Origin: Grimontia marina | Lineage (GTDB): Bacteria; Pseudomonadota; Gammaproteobacteria; Enterobacterales; Vibrionaceae | NCBI RefSeq assembly: GCF_900060185.1 | Contig: NZ_FIZY01000030.1 | Span: forward strand, 1 to 64,000 | Direction: 5' to 3' | DNA: 64,000 nt | Shown: in pieces, positions 1 through 8,889 of the stretch | Numbering within the stretch: the stretch's first letter is position 1 | How the letters are laid out: every line of letters begins with the position of its first letter | The notes under the pieces: model-generated | What the model was told of the DNA's origin: nothing | Seen by the model: the letters and a program-made list of their open reading frames with translations, nothing else | Databases searched by the model: none | Position numbers and translations under genes: made by a program

Positions 1-94
1 TTCATTTTCATCACCCAAATTGCAAGGTTTTGGAAGGGGAGGCTTAAAAAGCTTGCAATATGAGGGTAGGAAGATCGATGAGATCATCAAATAG

Positions 95-250
<156 letters not shown>

Positions 251-494
251 ACTACTGAATGGCTCTGTGTCTGGCTTGATGTACTCTGCTAAGCTCTCGT
301 TTACTTGTTGATAAAGAGGGTAAATATCGTGTGGGGTCTTTATGAACATTAACATTACATAATGTTATGTTTGTCTACGTGTCAGCCCTTATGAAGACAA
401 CATTGAAGATCGCTATGCATACTCGCTACGATCTAAGGGCTTACAAACGCTAACTCGTAGAGCGCTCAATCAAAGAATAGAAGGTATAGAGCCT

Positions 495-1031
495 ATGTTT
501 ACACGTCAAGTTACTGAGGACCTTGCTATTGCCTTGGTTCAGCCCTCTTTTGCAAAAAACTATTACGAAATTGTTTGCCGCGAGCGAGAGTATTTGTCCC
601 ATTGGCTTGCTTGGCCACCCCATGCCAATGGTGAGGCATTTTTCGAAACCTTCGTAAAAAGTGCGCTTCATGATTACGCAGAGGGAAAATCCTTGACCTG
701 TGCCATGGTGTATCAGGACGAGATCGTTGGCAATATCAGTTTCAACTCAATTAACCACGAGCTCAAGAAAGTGGAAATTGGCTATTGGCTGAGTGAATCT
801 TTTCAGGGAAAAGGCATTGCTTCTCGCTGTGTTCAGGCGTTGATAGATATCGCTTTCCAAGAGTTGGAAATGGAAAAAATCCAAATCGCGGCGGCAACGG
901 AGAATCTGCCAAGTCGGAAACTGGCTGAACGCCTTGGCTTTGTGCTTGAAGGGATCATCACCCGTAACGAGAATCTAAACGGTCGTGTGGTGGACCATGC
1001 GATCTATGGACTTAGTGTCAGCAGACTCTAA
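495..1031 (+). CDS. RimJ/RimL-type GNAT N-acetyltransferase
   Basis: A 178-residue acetyl-CoA-dependent N-acetyltransferase of the RimJ/RimL branch, which acetylates protein N-termini (RimL acts on ribosomal protein L7/L12) or sometimes small amines and antibiotics. The acetyl-CoA loop reads ESFQGKGIASR (Q/R-x-x-G-x-G/A) near residue 100. It is followed by the family's NLPSRKLAERLGF segment and a LEGI strand. The N-terminal REREYLSHWLAW is typical of RimL-like proteins. No signal peptide, so cytoplasmic. The start ATG follows a modest AAGG site. A DUF2834 gene begins 18 nt after the stop and is probably co-transcribed. The exact substrate is not inferable. Confidence 0.85.
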   Translation: MFTRQVTEDLAIALVQPSFAKNYYEIVCREREYLSHWLAWPPHANGEAFFETFVKSALHDYAEGKSLTCAMVYQDEIVGNISFNSINHELKKVEIGYWLSESFQGKGIASRCVQALIDIAFQELEMEKIQIAAATENLPSRKLAERLGFVLEGIITRNENLNGRVVDHAIYGLSVSRL

Positions 1032-1049
1032 CAGAAAAGGAGAATAACC

Positions 1050-1358
1050 TTGGCGATCATCTACTTCATTCTTGCCGTTCTTGGGGCACTGTTTCCCTAT
1101 GCTGCTTTTGGAGTTTGGCTGGTGGAGAATGGCCTAAATGTTTCTCTGCTTCTTGCAGATGCGATGGCAAACCCCATCAGCATGATGGCGTGGCTGGATG
1201 TCATCATCGCGGGCGTGGCGCTTATCGTTTTCATCGTGGTTGATGGCAAGGATAACAACGTAAGACTTCACGGTTGGGCGATCGCGGGTACATTGACGAT
1301 CGGCGTGGCTTTTGGTTTACCTTTCTATCTATTCCTCAAAGAAAGCAATCAAAAATGA
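1050..1358 (+). CDS. DUF2834 small membrane protein
   Basis: A 102-residue, very hydrophobic protein with about three membrane segments (roughly residues 2-24, 45-65 and 75-96). The pattern of F-P-Y-A-A-F-G-V-W near the start, a central ISMMAWLDVIIAGV block and a final LPFYLFL matches the DUF2834 family, whose function is unknown. The start is TTG at 1050, placed 7 nt after a strong AAAGGAG at 1036-1042; no ATG lies suitably close. It lies 18 nt after the acetyltransferase gene, so the two likely form one transcript. Confidence 0.75.
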   Translation: MAIIYFILAVLGALFPYAAFGVWLVENGLNVSLLLADAMANPISMMAWLDVIIAGVALIVFIVVDGKDNNVRLHGWAIAGTLTIGVAFGLPFYLFLKESNQK

Positions 1359-1475
1359 ACCTAGCACTTGAAAATCCCTTAGCGAGCAACAATGTCGCCT
1401 TTACCTGAACCCGCAGAACACTCTGTCTTCGGGTTGTTGTTATAAGGACACCGACACTAAGGAGTGATGACTGAT

Positions 1476-2084
1476 ATGGACTACCTAATTGCAGTAACGC
1501 TATTCGCGATCTCAGCCTCTGCTACGCCCGGCCCAAATAACCTTCTTTTGATGTCTTCTGGCGCCAACTTCGGCGTGAAGAAAAGCCTACCGCTGATGTG
1601 TGGGATCTGCTTTGGTTTCGCGCTGATGCTGTTTCTGGTGGGCGTTGGATTTGGGCAAATCTTCCAACAGTTTCCAGAGCTTCACTTCATCATTAAATGT
1701 GTTGGTACGGCTTATCTTCTTTATCTTGCGTTTTTAATTGCCCGCTCTGGTGAGATTGAAGAAAGCGGCGCTGAAGCCAAACCACTGACTTTCATGAAAG
1801 GCGCACTTTTCCAATGGGTGAACGCCAAAGCGTGGGTCGTAGCAACTGGGGCGATTGCAGCCTTCACCACTTTAGGTGCAGGTTACTATACCCAGAATTT
1901 GACGATTGCCACGACATTTTTTGTGGTGTCATTTCCCAGCGTGGGGATTTGGTTATTGTTTGGTTCGGCATTGAAACGAGTGTTGTCATCCGCCGCCCGT
2001 CGCAAGGCCTTCAATTACTTTATGGCGATCTTGCTGGTATTGTCGGTTGTTCCTGTGGTTTTGGAAATTTTCAAATCGATATGA
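1476..2084 (+). CDS. LysE/RhtB-family amino-acid exporter
   Basis: An inner-membrane exporter of about 202 residues from the LysE/RhtB family, which exports basic or neutral amino acids and homoserine lactones. The N-terminus carries the family signature ATPGPNNLLL after the first hydrophobic stretch, with about six membrane segments in all. A longer frame opens at GTG 1464, but that codon is part of the AAGGAG ribosome binding site (1459-1464). ATG 1467 would be only 2 nt away from it, so ATG 1476 with 11 nt spacing is preferred. The stop TGA overlaps the ATG of the next, broken gene (ATGA), a sign of former translational coupling. Confidence 0.85.
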   Translation: MDYLIAVTLFAISASATPGPNNLLLMSSGANFGVKKSLPLMCGICFGFALMLFLVGVGFGQIFQQFPELHFIIKCVGTAYLLYLAFLIARSGEIEESGAEAKPLTFMKGALFQWVNAKAWVVATGAIAAFTTLGAGYYTQNLTIATTFFVVSFPSVGIWLLFGSALKRVLSSAARRKAFNYFMAILLVLSVVPVVLEIFKSI

Positions 2085-2336
2085 AGGCAATAACGCACCG
2101 TTTGGCAACCATCGAAGACTATGAGTTTCTGCTTGAAGTGAAAAAGCAGGCGGAAGGGGAAGCGTTATTTGGTTGGGATGACGATGTGCAACGGCGTATT
2201 CACCAATTTGCACTTCGTCGGGCACCATATCGAAGGTAAAAAGCCTTCTTTCTTTAAAGATGTGCAGTTTCTATTGATTGGGCCGGCGTGGGTATTTCAC
2301 TTCTTTTTGCCTTTGATGCCGCACAGTGAGACATAA
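2081..2336 (+). pseudogene. Chimeric remnant: GNAT 5' end joined to DUF962 (Mpo1-like) 3' end
   Basis: From ATG 2081 the first 40 or so codons read like a GNAT N-terminus (THRLATIEDYEFLLEVKK, then FGWDDDVQRRIHQ). The frame then runs into unrelated residues and stops at 2237. In a different frame, from about 2205 to TAA 2334-2336, the sequence reads FVGHHIEGKKPSFFKD followed by QFLLIGPAWVF, which is the C-terminus of DUF962/Mpo1-like membrane proteins. The join therefore lies near 2200-2210. The simplest reading is a deletion that fused two neighbouring genes and destroyed both. The 5' part is still coupled to lysE by ATGA. Confidence 0.7.
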
Positions 2337-2340
2337 AAGA

Positions 2341-2366
2341 AGCCAACCGAGAGGTTGGCTTTTTAG
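2341..2366. terminator. Rho-independent terminator
   Basis: AGCCAACC, a short GAGA loop, GGTTGGCT, then TTTTTAG. It sits between the rightward chimera and the leftward secreted-protein gene. The A-rich left flank lets it serve both strands. Confidence 0.85.
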
Positions 2367-2372
2367 TTTCAA

Positions 2373-3314
2373 TTAAGCTGCTTTGTTTGGCAGGAACTTC
2401 GGCGCGTAACAGGTATCGGTTTCCGCCGTTACTCGTGTCATCGCATCAATACGCATTGGCACCAAACCAGCGTGTGATTGGCTACCAAAGTTTTGGTCAT
2501 TAGTGGTCGGATCCAGCACCCAAAAATTGGTACTGTTCTGATGACCCGTCACGTTGTTGTTCATAGCCGCAACCAAGATTTCACCGTTCTGATCAAGCGT
2601 AGCCGCTGTGATTTCATCAACGTGGTGGAAAAACTTCACGGTTGCTGAAGCATCTTCGGTGCTGAGGTTAAATACGCGGGTGTTAGTCACGAAAAGAAGT
2701 TCGCCATCTTTGAAGATCAAATCACCCCAGTTCGCGTAGCCACCAAGACGAATATTCAAATCCAGATTACCGATCAAAGTTTGCACGCCAGTCGAAGGAT
2801 CGATGGTGAACAGTCGACGGATATCGGAACCGTAAAGCGTTCCAGTCTCTGGGTCGAAGGTCATTCGCCAAACTTGATACTTGGTTGAACCAACTACGTG
2901 GTGAGTTTGCGATGCTACATCAAAATACGCCAACTCATAGGGTTTATGCGTTTTGTGCAGGAATGGGAGATTAGAAATCTCCTGTTCTGTAAATTCACCG
3001 TCTTCAACACCATCAATATAATACTCATCCGGTGTTGGCGTACTGGTGTAATAAATGCGGTTATTGGTTGCATCGTAAGCCATCGCAGAAGCACTGAATA
3101 GCGCGCGAGAGTTTATCTCTACGAGGTTAGCTGCTTCTGTGTGGAACTCTTGGCGAGTGATGCTCCGGGCAAGGCCTTCGTGAACATTAACAAGCACACC
3201 TACATCGCCTCGGCCTGCGTTCATGGTGTAGAGGTTACCATCACACTCTGCTGAGGCAGCTGACATGCTAAAAGTGCCTACTAATACGAGTGATGATAGC
3301 AGTGTCTTTTTCAT
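2373..3314 (-). CDS. Secreted protein, probable beta-propeller
   Basis: A 313-residue protein that I do not recognise by name. A Sec signal peptide is clear (MKKTLLSSLVLVGTFSMSAASA, cleaved near residue 22). The mature part repeats short blocks such as VWRMTFDPETGTLYGSD and LFTIDPSTGVQTLIGNL, the look of an NHL/YVTN-like beta-propeller. One Cys lies at each end (SAECDG and DTCYAP), possibly a disulfide closing the fold. The start is supported by CCAGGAA just upstream. It is likely periplasmic or secreted. No neighbour points to a pathway, and the terminator at 2341 closes the gene. Confidence 0.7.
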   Translation of the reverse strand: MKKTLLSSLVLVGTFSMSAASAECDGNLYTMNAGRGDVGVLVNVHEGLARSITRQEFHTEAANLVEINSRALFSASAMAYDATNNRIYYTSTPTPDEYYIDGVEDGEFTEQEISNLPFLHKTHKPYELAYFDVASQTHHVVGSTKYQVWRMTFDPETGTLYGSDIRRLFTIDPSTGVQTLIGNLDLNIRLGGYANWGDLIFKDGELLFVTNTRVFNLSTEDASATVKFFHHVDEITAATLDQNGEILVAAMNNNVTGHQNSTNFWVLDPTTNDQNFGSQSHAGLVPMRIDAMTRVTAETDTCYAPKFLPNKAA

Positions 3315-3690
3315 TTCCTGGCTCCTATGTCCTTAAAAATTTTTTACACCTAGTTTTTGAATTCTGGGACAGGCTGACAAGTGACGACTGAAGTAAAATA
3401 TTCTGTACATCAAGTTGTAAGAATGTCTAATAATGCATCCTAACACCGACGAATATTATTTTCTTTGATAAATAAAGGAATAGATTTCAACTTCGCAGCA
3501 CTGAAACGTGAATCTTATTTAGAGGACTTAATGTTGTGAAATTAATAACTAATTTGTTTGCAGCTAATGTTTGTTCACGATACATCTTTCTCCTAAAAGT
3601 GGGAGGGCGCCGAAGGATTTTTTGAAATGCCATGAATAGAAAAACGGCTCCGAAAAGGAGCCGTATTCAGTGATTCAACTTAGTGAACGA
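3315..3690. other. Intergenic region between phoX and the secreted-protein gene
   Basis: An AT-rich gap of 376 nt. Apart from the phoX terminator at its left end (3640-3664) I see no gene, repeat or known RNA. It must hold the promoter of the leftward secreted-protein gene, but I could not pick convincing -35/-10 boxes. Confidence 0.5.
3640..3664 (-). terminator. phoX terminator
   Basis: CGGCTCC, loop GAAAA, GGAGCCG. On the minus strand the stem is followed by a T-run, which fits termination of phoX transcription 27 nt after its stop codon. Confidence 0.85.
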
Positions 3691-5580
3691 TTATGCGCCT
3701 ATTACGCCACCATCTTTGCGGGTAATACGCATCACGGTTGAACGTGGTACAGAATCACCACCATCAGGGAAGTGGGATGGTGCCAAGTCTTCACCTGGGT
3801 GCTGAATACCTACAAACATGGTTTTATAGTCAGGAGAGAATGCTAAGCCTGTGATTTCACATGCGATTGGGCCTGTCAGGAATCGACGTATTTCACCGGT
3901 CTTCGTGTCTGCACAGAGCATTTGGTTGTTCCCCATACCCGCAAATTTACCCTCGTTGGAGTACTTACCGTCTGTCTGGATCCAGAGACGACCAGCGCCA
4001 TCGAAACCAATACCGTCTGGGCTGTTGAACATGTTGTCTTTGTTCACGTTTGCTGAGCCTGCCATCAGGCCTTCCTGATTCTCTGGGTTACCTGCCATCA
4101 CAAAGATGTCCCATTTGAAATCAGATGCAGTGTGGTCGCCGCCTTGCGGTTGCCAGCGAATAATGTGGCCATACGGGTTTTTCTCACGAGGATTTGCCAC
4201 GTTTACAGGCTGATTCTCTCGGACACCGCGGTACTTATTGTTTGTGAGAGTACAGAACACGTGCTTGTTGTCTGGATGAACAGCAACCCACTCAGGACGG
4301 TCCATGGTGGTCGCGCCAACTTGTGTTGCTGCTTCACGGGCAAAGATCAATACTTCTGCTTGGCTTTTGAAGCCATTCTCTGGTGTCAGGCCATTTTTGC
4401 CGAAAGTCAGCTCAACCCACTCACCTTTGCCTTTCAGTTCGCCTTCTTTGCCGTCGAGTTTCGCCACATAGAGCGTGCCTTCTTCCAGCAGATCACGGTT
4501 TGAAGCGTGAGTGCCTGGTTTGTATTTGTTCTTCGAAACGAACTTGTAGAGGTGTTCACCACGCTCGTCATCGCCGAGGTAAACCACAACGTGACCGTCT
4601 TTATTGATAGTTAGCGCTGCGTTTTCGTGTTTGAAACGACCCAGTGCTGAGCGTTTCTTCGGCTTGGAGTTGGGATCCATGGGGTCGATTTCGACAACCC
4701 AGCCAAAACGGTGCGGTTCATTAGGTGTTTTGGCAACGTCAAAACGCTCGTCGTGTTTCCACCAGTCGTAGCCCCAATCTTTATCTGTCACACCATAGCG
4801 CTTATAGGTCGGCCCCAGATCCACTTCTTCAGAAGCCGCAAAGTAGCCGTTGAAGTTCTCTTCACATGCAAGGTAAGTACCCCATGGCGTTTGACCGTTT
4901 GCGCAGTTGTTGTAGGTACCTAGAATGGTTTCACCACCTTCTGGGTCTGCAGCCGTTTTTAGTAAGTCGTTACCGCGTGCGGGGCCTGTCATTTCCATTG
5001 GGGTGTATGCGGTTACCTTACGGTTCAGTCGACCTTCAACATTTGGCATCCACTTACCATCTTTCTTTACCAGTTCGATGATAGAAACACCATGTGCAGC
5101 CTGAGATTTACGTACATCATCGGCAGAGATGTTTTTACCCTGATGGGTATAGAGGTATTCGTTGTTGGTGTATTCGTTGTTTGCGACCAGTACCGCGCGG
5201 TCATCAGACAGCGGGAAGAAGGTCATGCCGTCAGTGTTATCACCATACTGCATTTCCTGTGCTTTTGAATCGTTAGACTGACTGAACTCTGGTGAGTTGG
5301 GGAACAGTGCGTCACCCCATGAGATCATTGTTTCAGCGACATAGCCTTCTGGAACAACAACCGTATCAGCAGTAGAAGCAGGAATGGCCTTAAAGCCCAT
5401 CAGCTTGCTCTTGTCCATTGAACCAGCAACCGCTTGTGCTACTGGACTTGCTGCGAAGAAAGCTACAGAGCCCGCTGCACCGGCAGCACGTAGGAAATTA
5501 CGACGATTCATCGCCGCGTCAATAAAACGGTTAAACTCTGGCTCGCTGTCCAGTTGACGTTGGTCAATATGTTTGCTCAC
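3691..5580 (-). CDS. phoX: PhoX-family alkaline phosphatase (DUF839)
   Basis: A 629-residue PhoX phosphatase. This family uses a calcium/iron cofactor to release phosphate from phosphomonoesters in the periplasm. A twin-arginine signal is visible at residues 24-37 (MNRRNFLRAAGAAG), followed by a hydrophobic stretch to an Ala-rich cleavage region, as expected for a Tat substrate that folds with its metals before export. The body carries the DUF839 hallmarks FFPLSDDRAVLVANNEY, CEENFNGYF, GRFKHENA and SPDGIGFDGAGRLWIQTDG. Length is usual for the family. PhoX is commonly PhoB-regulated; a candidate Pho box lies 130 nt upstream. The gene is monocistronic, with its own terminator. Confidence 0.95.
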   Translation of the reverse strand: MSKHIDQRQLDSEPEFNRFIDAAMNRRNFLRAAGAAGSVAFFAASPVAQAVAGSMDKSKLMGFKAIPASTADTVVVPEGYVAETMISWGDALFPNSPEFSQSNDSKAQEMQYGDNTDGMTFFPLSDDRAVLVANNEYTNNEYLYTHQGKNISADDVRKSQAAHGVSIIELVKKDGKWMPNVEGRLNRKVTAYTPMEMTGPARGNDLLKTAADPEGGETILGTYNNCANGQTPWGTYLACEENFNGYFAASEEVDLGPTYKRYGVTDKDWGYDWWKHDERFDVAKTPNEPHRFGWVVEIDPMDPNSKPKKRSALGRFKHENAALTINKDGHVVVYLGDDERGEHLYKFVSKNKYKPGTHASNRDLLEEGTLYVAKLDGKEGELKGKGEWVELTFGKNGLTPENGFKSQAEVLIFAREAATQVGATTMDRPEWVAVHPDNKHVFCTLTNNKYRGVRENQPVNVANPREKNPYGHIIRWQPQGGDHTASDFKWDIFVMAGNPENQEGLMAGSANVNKDNMFNSPDGIGFDGAGRLWIQTDGKYSNEGKFAGMGNNQMLCADTKTGEIRRFLTGPIACEITGLAFSPDYKTMFVGIQHPGEDLAPSHFPDGGDSVPRSTVMRITRKDGGVIGA

Positions 5581-5709
5581 GATGACTTCCTTTCCAGATG
5601 ATTTTATTAATTAATCGTGTGATTTACCCAAACGCAGGTTCTCCTTGCGTTTGGGTATCTACCGGAACCGAATTCTGAGATTCGATTGTTAAAAGTTCGT
5701 GAACTCTCA

Positions 5710-5727
5710 ATGAAATGTAAATGTCAG
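5710..5727 (-). promoter_or_regulatory. Candidate Pho box upstream of phoX
   Basis: On the minus strand the bases read CTGACAT-TTAC-ATTTCAT. They compare with the PhoB repeat CTGTCAT-N4-CTGTCAT: the first half matches 6 of 7 positions and the second 5 of 7, with the correct 4-nt spacer. The position 130 nt upstream of phoX is compatible with activation. This is a match by eye to the consensus; no binding score was computed. Confidence 0.4.
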
Positions 5728-5911
5728 TATCGAGAACTATGCACTGATAAATAAGTATTGGGCACATCAATATGAGTCTGATTTCATTTTTTGGTGTTGG
5801 TGTGAATTCTTGCGCAAATCAAAGTCGACGAGACAGCAGAATTGATCGGACACAAAGTCCCTTGATTAGAAGTTCGGCATCTTTAGCGTGAATCAAGATG
5901 AGGAATAAACG

Positions 5912-6244
5912 ATGCTGAGATCTTTGGGAACGCTTTGTGCAGTGCTGTTATCAACCCATGTGATGGCAATAGAAGGAGAAGGTGATCCTAGTATAGGAAA
6001 GCAAAAGGCTTACACCTGTCAATTTTGCCACGGAGAAACTGGCTATACCCCAAAGAAGGATTACCCTCACATTAATGGTCAGAATACCCAGTACTTATAT
6101 AACGTGATGAAATCCTATCAAGCGGGAGAGCGCACTGGTGCAATGGGTAATATGATGCGCCAGCAGATGTCAGTGTTGAGTGATCAGGACATGAAAGACA
6201 TCGCTGCTTTCTACGCCAGCCAAGAACGTGGAAAGCCTCAGTAA
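5912..6244 (+). CDS. Small periplasmic class I cytochrome c
   Basis: A 110-residue single-heme cytochrome c. It has a signal peptide ([19 protein letters not shown]), then the heme site CQFCH near residue 36 (C-x-x-C-H, covalent heme with proximal His). A distal Met candidate lies in the MGNMMRQQM stretch. The C-terminal helix [16 protein letters not shown] is typical of the c553/c4-like fold. It acts as an electron carrier in the periplasm. The ATG follows GAGGA at good spacing. It is transcribed away from phoX, so the 331-nt gap between them holds both promoters. Its partner is unknown. Confidence 0.9.
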   Translation: MLRSLGTLCAVLLSTHVMAIEGEGDPSIGKQKAYTCQFCHGETGYTPKKDYPHINGQNTQYLYNVMKSYQAGERTGAMGNMMRQQMSVLSDQDMKDIAAFYASQERGKPQ

Positions 6245-6306
6245 CCTGTTGCGACCTACCTTACTCGCTGATATTGTTCTGGCAAAATATAAAACAGGAA
6301 ACTGAC

Positions 6307-6759
6307 ATGCCGACAATCTGGGTTGATGCGGACGCGTGCCCGACCGTGATCAAAGAGGTCCTTTTTCGTGCTGCAGACCGCACTCAAACCGAATGTGTGC
6401 TGGTGGCTAACCAATCTTTGAGAACACCACCATCCCGCTATATTCGAAGCCTTCAGGTGGATAAAGGGTTTGATGTGGCAGATAACGAGATCGTTAGACG
6501 TGTTGAAAAAGGTGATTTGGTCATCACCGCAGACATTCCTTTGGCCTCAGAAGTCATTGAGAAATCCGCAGTCGCGTTGAATCCCCGTGGCGAGTTGTAT
6601 ACGCCGGAGAATATCCGTCAACGACTGAATATGCGCGACTTTATGGATACGCTGCGCTCAAGCGGTATTCAAACCGGAGGCCCTGCAACCATGAGTCAGC
6701 AGGAAAGACAGAAATTTGCTAATGAGTTGGATAAATTTTTGCAGCGCGCGAAGCGGTGA
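6307..6759 (+). CDS. yaiI: YaiI/YqxD-family protein (UPF0178)
   Basis: A 150-residue member of UPF0178, related to PIN/NYN-type nuclease folds. The family has no firmly established function. The N-terminus [19 protein letters not shown] holds the conserved Asp-x-Asp-Ala-Cys-Pro, followed by the conserved [12 protein letters not shown] and the LNPRGELY and GGP blocks. The frame is open further upstream, but ATG 6307 sits behind CAGGAAA and matches the family start, so the extra 11 codons are excluded. The preceding cytochrome gene ends 62 nt upstream; co-transcription is possible. Confidence 0.9.
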   Translation: MPTIWVDADACPTVIKEVLFRAADRTQTECVLVANQSLRTPPSRYIRSLQVDKGFDVADNEIVRRVEKGDLVITADIPLASEVIEKSAVALNPRGELYTPENIRQRLNMRDFMDTLRSSGIQTGGPATMSQQERQKFANELDKFLQRAKR

Positions 6760-6770
6760 TTAAATACAAA

Positions 6771-6800
6771 AAAGGAGCGATAAATCACTCCTTTTCCTTT
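6771..6800. terminator. Convergent terminator
   Basis: AAAGGAG-CGAT-AA-ATCA-CTCCTTT, a stem with one mismatch, then a T-rich tract on the plus strand and A-rich bases on the left. It separates yaiI from the convergent lipase gene. Confidence 0.75.
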
Positions 6801-6817
6801 TTCTAATTAAGGAATTT

Positions 6818-7672
6818 CTAATGCTTATCAAAATAGTCTTTGCGCCGGATGTATTTATCCATGAAGTGATAGGCGATAGGGCGTAGAAGCCAGCTGGTTA
6901 ATACCCTGATGATGCGGATAAGGGAAGGCATATTGTGGTAAATCTTGTCGTTGTGAAGCCACAAGAGCTCGCCAACATGCCAGAACATTAAAGGAATACC
7001 TGGCAAGAAAGTGACTATGTCGACATCACAGCAAATCCGGTAAGTACGGTTTTTCAAGCCATAGCGTTTTTTGAAACTCCAGAACCCTGTGGCTGGCTGC
7101 CCGAAGGTGACAATACGTTTAATCGACCCAGGATATTTCTGCTCCAGTATCTCACCGGCAATAATGGCCATGCTGCCACCCGAGGAATGACCAGTGAGCG
7201 TCAAGCGCTTACCTTGCGAAACTAATCTTGCAGCACACGATTCCAGCTTTTCCATCACGCTGATGCCTTCAAGTCGATTAATTTCTTCAGAGTGCTGAAA
7301 TTCGGCTTGTTGGCCTGGGGAAAGTCGAGAATAGTCTTTGTCGATGACAAAGCGTCTGGAGGTGCTGGGTTGGCGCAACAGAAACTGGAAACCCCAATGA
7401 ACGTGTCCTGCGTTTTTCGGAGCATCGACTTTACTCGGCAACACAATTAGGTTTAACAGCCAATCCCAAACGCTTTGTGAGCCTTTGAACACGATAACGG
7501 CATCGCCGTCTTCGCGCCATAAAACGCGGATGATGGTTTTCCCCCATCGGTTGTGAATATCCCTACGTCCATTTTCTGAAAAACCATACTGGACGTGGTC
7601 AAAGTGTTTGGGATAAGCGTCCCGACAGAGGATCGCGTAGCGCTCGTATTGATAGCGATTAAGTCTTTTCAC
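6818..7672 (-). CDS. Class 3 lipase-family alpha/beta hydrolase
   Basis: A 284-residue hydrolase of the lipase class 3 (fungal triacylglycerol lipase-like) family. The nucleophile elbow is TGHSSGGSM, with Ser163 as the expected catalytic serine. It is followed by the conserved helix and VTFGQPATG strand. The Asp is likely in CCDVDIVTFLPG and the His in the C-terminal HNMP or YHFMDKY region. No signal peptide is evident, so it may act in the cytosol or by another route. Family members cleave lipid esters; the substrate here is unknown. It lies alone on its strand. Confidence 0.8.
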   Translation of the reverse strand: MKRLNRYQYERYAILCRDAYPKHFDHVQYGFSENGRRDIHNRWGKTIIRVLWREDGDAVIVFKGSQSVWDWLLNLIVLPSKVDAPKNAGHVHWGFQFLLRQPSTSRRFVIDKDYSRLSPGQQAEFQHSEEINRLEGISVMEKLESCAARLVSQGKRLTLTGHSSGGSMAIIAGEILEQKYPGSIKRIVTFGQPATGFWSFKKRYGLKNRTYRICCDVDIVTFLPGIPLMFWHVGELLWLHNDKIYHNMPSLIRIIRVLTSWLLRPIAYHFMDKYIRRKDYFDKH

Positions 7673-7775
7673 CCGTTAAATCAGTATGAACCGTAAAGCG
7701 GATCAGTGTAGTCATAAAAAATGACGAATCAGCGACAGGAAGAATAGAGGAAGAGGTTTTTTGTGCGAGTGACCA

Positions 7776-7802
7776 AAAAAAGCTGCACTAGGCAGCTTTT
7801 TA
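7776..7802 (-). terminator. Terminator of the unknown gene at 7805-8308
   Basis: AGCTGC-ACTAG-GCAGCT flanked by seven A on the left and five T on the right. On the minus strand it forms a stem followed by a U-run, starting only a few bases after the stop codon. Confidence 0.85.
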
Positions 7803-7804
7803 GA

Positions 7805-8308
7805 TTAATCATAGTGCTGCAGGAACGGGGAGATATGTGTGTTATAGGTTAGCGCCTTAACGGCACTGTGATTGTTTATCAACCACTCCGCCTTGCTGAT
7901 ATTTCCTATTCCGATGATGGCTTGAACCAACAGTTTAAAATCCCGAAGCCAACGCGCTTTCTGATCTTCGCTCCAATCGTTGCGATAAATCTCATGATAA
8001 TGTTCCACCCACCAGTAGGCGCCACGGATAAAGGCAGCAATTATGCTGGTCGCAGGTTCGATTTGTTCATCTTTACCGTCGATGGCGTACTCATCTGCCA
8101 AGGGTTGACCCTGTGAAAAGGCAGCGTAATTTCTACAGTATTTAAAAAGCGCCAGTTGCAGTGCAGACCCGGAGTCACAGTGTTCAAGAGGCAGTGTGGT
8201 GACGGGTAGGTGCTTTTTATTGTTTCTGAAGAGTTCAACCGAGCGCTTGCCCGGCAAGAGTTTTTCGATAACAAAAAACAAATCGATACTGATGAGTTTA
8301 TTGCTCAA
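7805..8308 (-). CDS. Hypothetical cytoplasmic protein
   Basis: A protein of about 167 residues that I do not recognise. It looks soluble and mostly helical, with an aromatic-rich centre (IRGAYWWVEHYHEIYRNDW) and a C-terminal GIGNISKAEWLINN. No signal peptide or known motif is seen. The longest frame starts at TTG 8332, but an internal TTG at 8308 follows AAGGAA with 6 nt spacing and is the better start; no ATG is available. A terminator follows directly. The long aromatic helix may bind a partner, but no function is assigned. Confidence 0.6.
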   Translation of the reverse strand: MSNKLISIDLFFVIEKLLPGKRSVELFRNNKKHLPVTTLPLEHCDSGSALQLALFKYCRNYAAFSQGQPLADEYAIDGKDEQIEPATSIIAAFIRGAYWWVEHYHEIYRNDWSEDQKARWLRDFKLLVQAIIGIGNISKAEWLINNHSAVKALTYNTHISPFLQHYD

Positions 8309-8685
8309 AGTGATTTCCTTGTAACTATCCAAGCTTCAATTCGCAGCCAGTTTGTTGGCGGGTTGAAATGATGTGCTTGGTAACAATAAGCTGATTTTCA
8401 ACAAACTAGGCGCAGCATAACCCCTCAATGTGTAAAACGGAATTCCTTTACGCTGAATTCGCTCCATACTTTGATTTTCGTTGTCGAAAAACTGTGCGCT
8501 GTAGTACAAGTTTATGTGGACCCAAGGTCCAGTTTTATCGTTAAAAAACAAGAGACTCGCAAACTTTGTAACCTAACTGTTATGAAGGTCCTGTTCGGAA
8601 CGAATACATCAGTTTCAAAAAACCACTTCAACTAATAATTATCCACTTATGTCTTAGTCATCAATGAATTGAGTGGCTTCGGCAA

Positions 8686-8868
8686 TATATCCATACAACC
8701 TGACATTGCTCGTTATTCAGAGGCCAACAGTGTGTTCAATTTTAGGCGAATTTCTTTAGGAATAGTCATTCTATTTCCGTGGAATTTAACGAAGAAGTGG
8801 GCGCAGCATTGAGTGCCTCCCTTCGGGCAAGTTGAATCCTGTAACTTCAGGTTGATTGGTTGTAAGAA
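8686..8868 (+). repeat. Long TATACCC-family repeat, copy A (upstream of the chitinase)
   Basis: The segment begins CCATACAACCTGACATTGC and passes through TTCTATTTCCGT-like and TTTAACGAAGAAGT blocks and a CCTCCCTTCGG block. It ends GAATCCTGTAACTTCAGGTTG. The same blocks occur in the same order and orientation at 10203-10467. Copy A ends about 20 nt before the chitinase ATG and so makes up most of its leader. Its outer ends have decayed compared with copy B. Confidence 0.75.
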
Positions 8869-8889
8869 CGTGGCTTACAAGGAGATAGT

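Noticed and set aside
1814..2239. 141-codon frame overlapping lysE and the chimeric pseudogene
   Set aside because: Its first half is an out-of-frame reading of lysE. Only the last part, from 2081, is the GNAT remnant and is annotated as such.
8336..8551. Leftward 71-codon frame upstream of the unknown gene at 7805-8308
   Set aside because: No ribosome binding site, no recognisable domain, and the peptide looks like random translation of an intergenic stretch.
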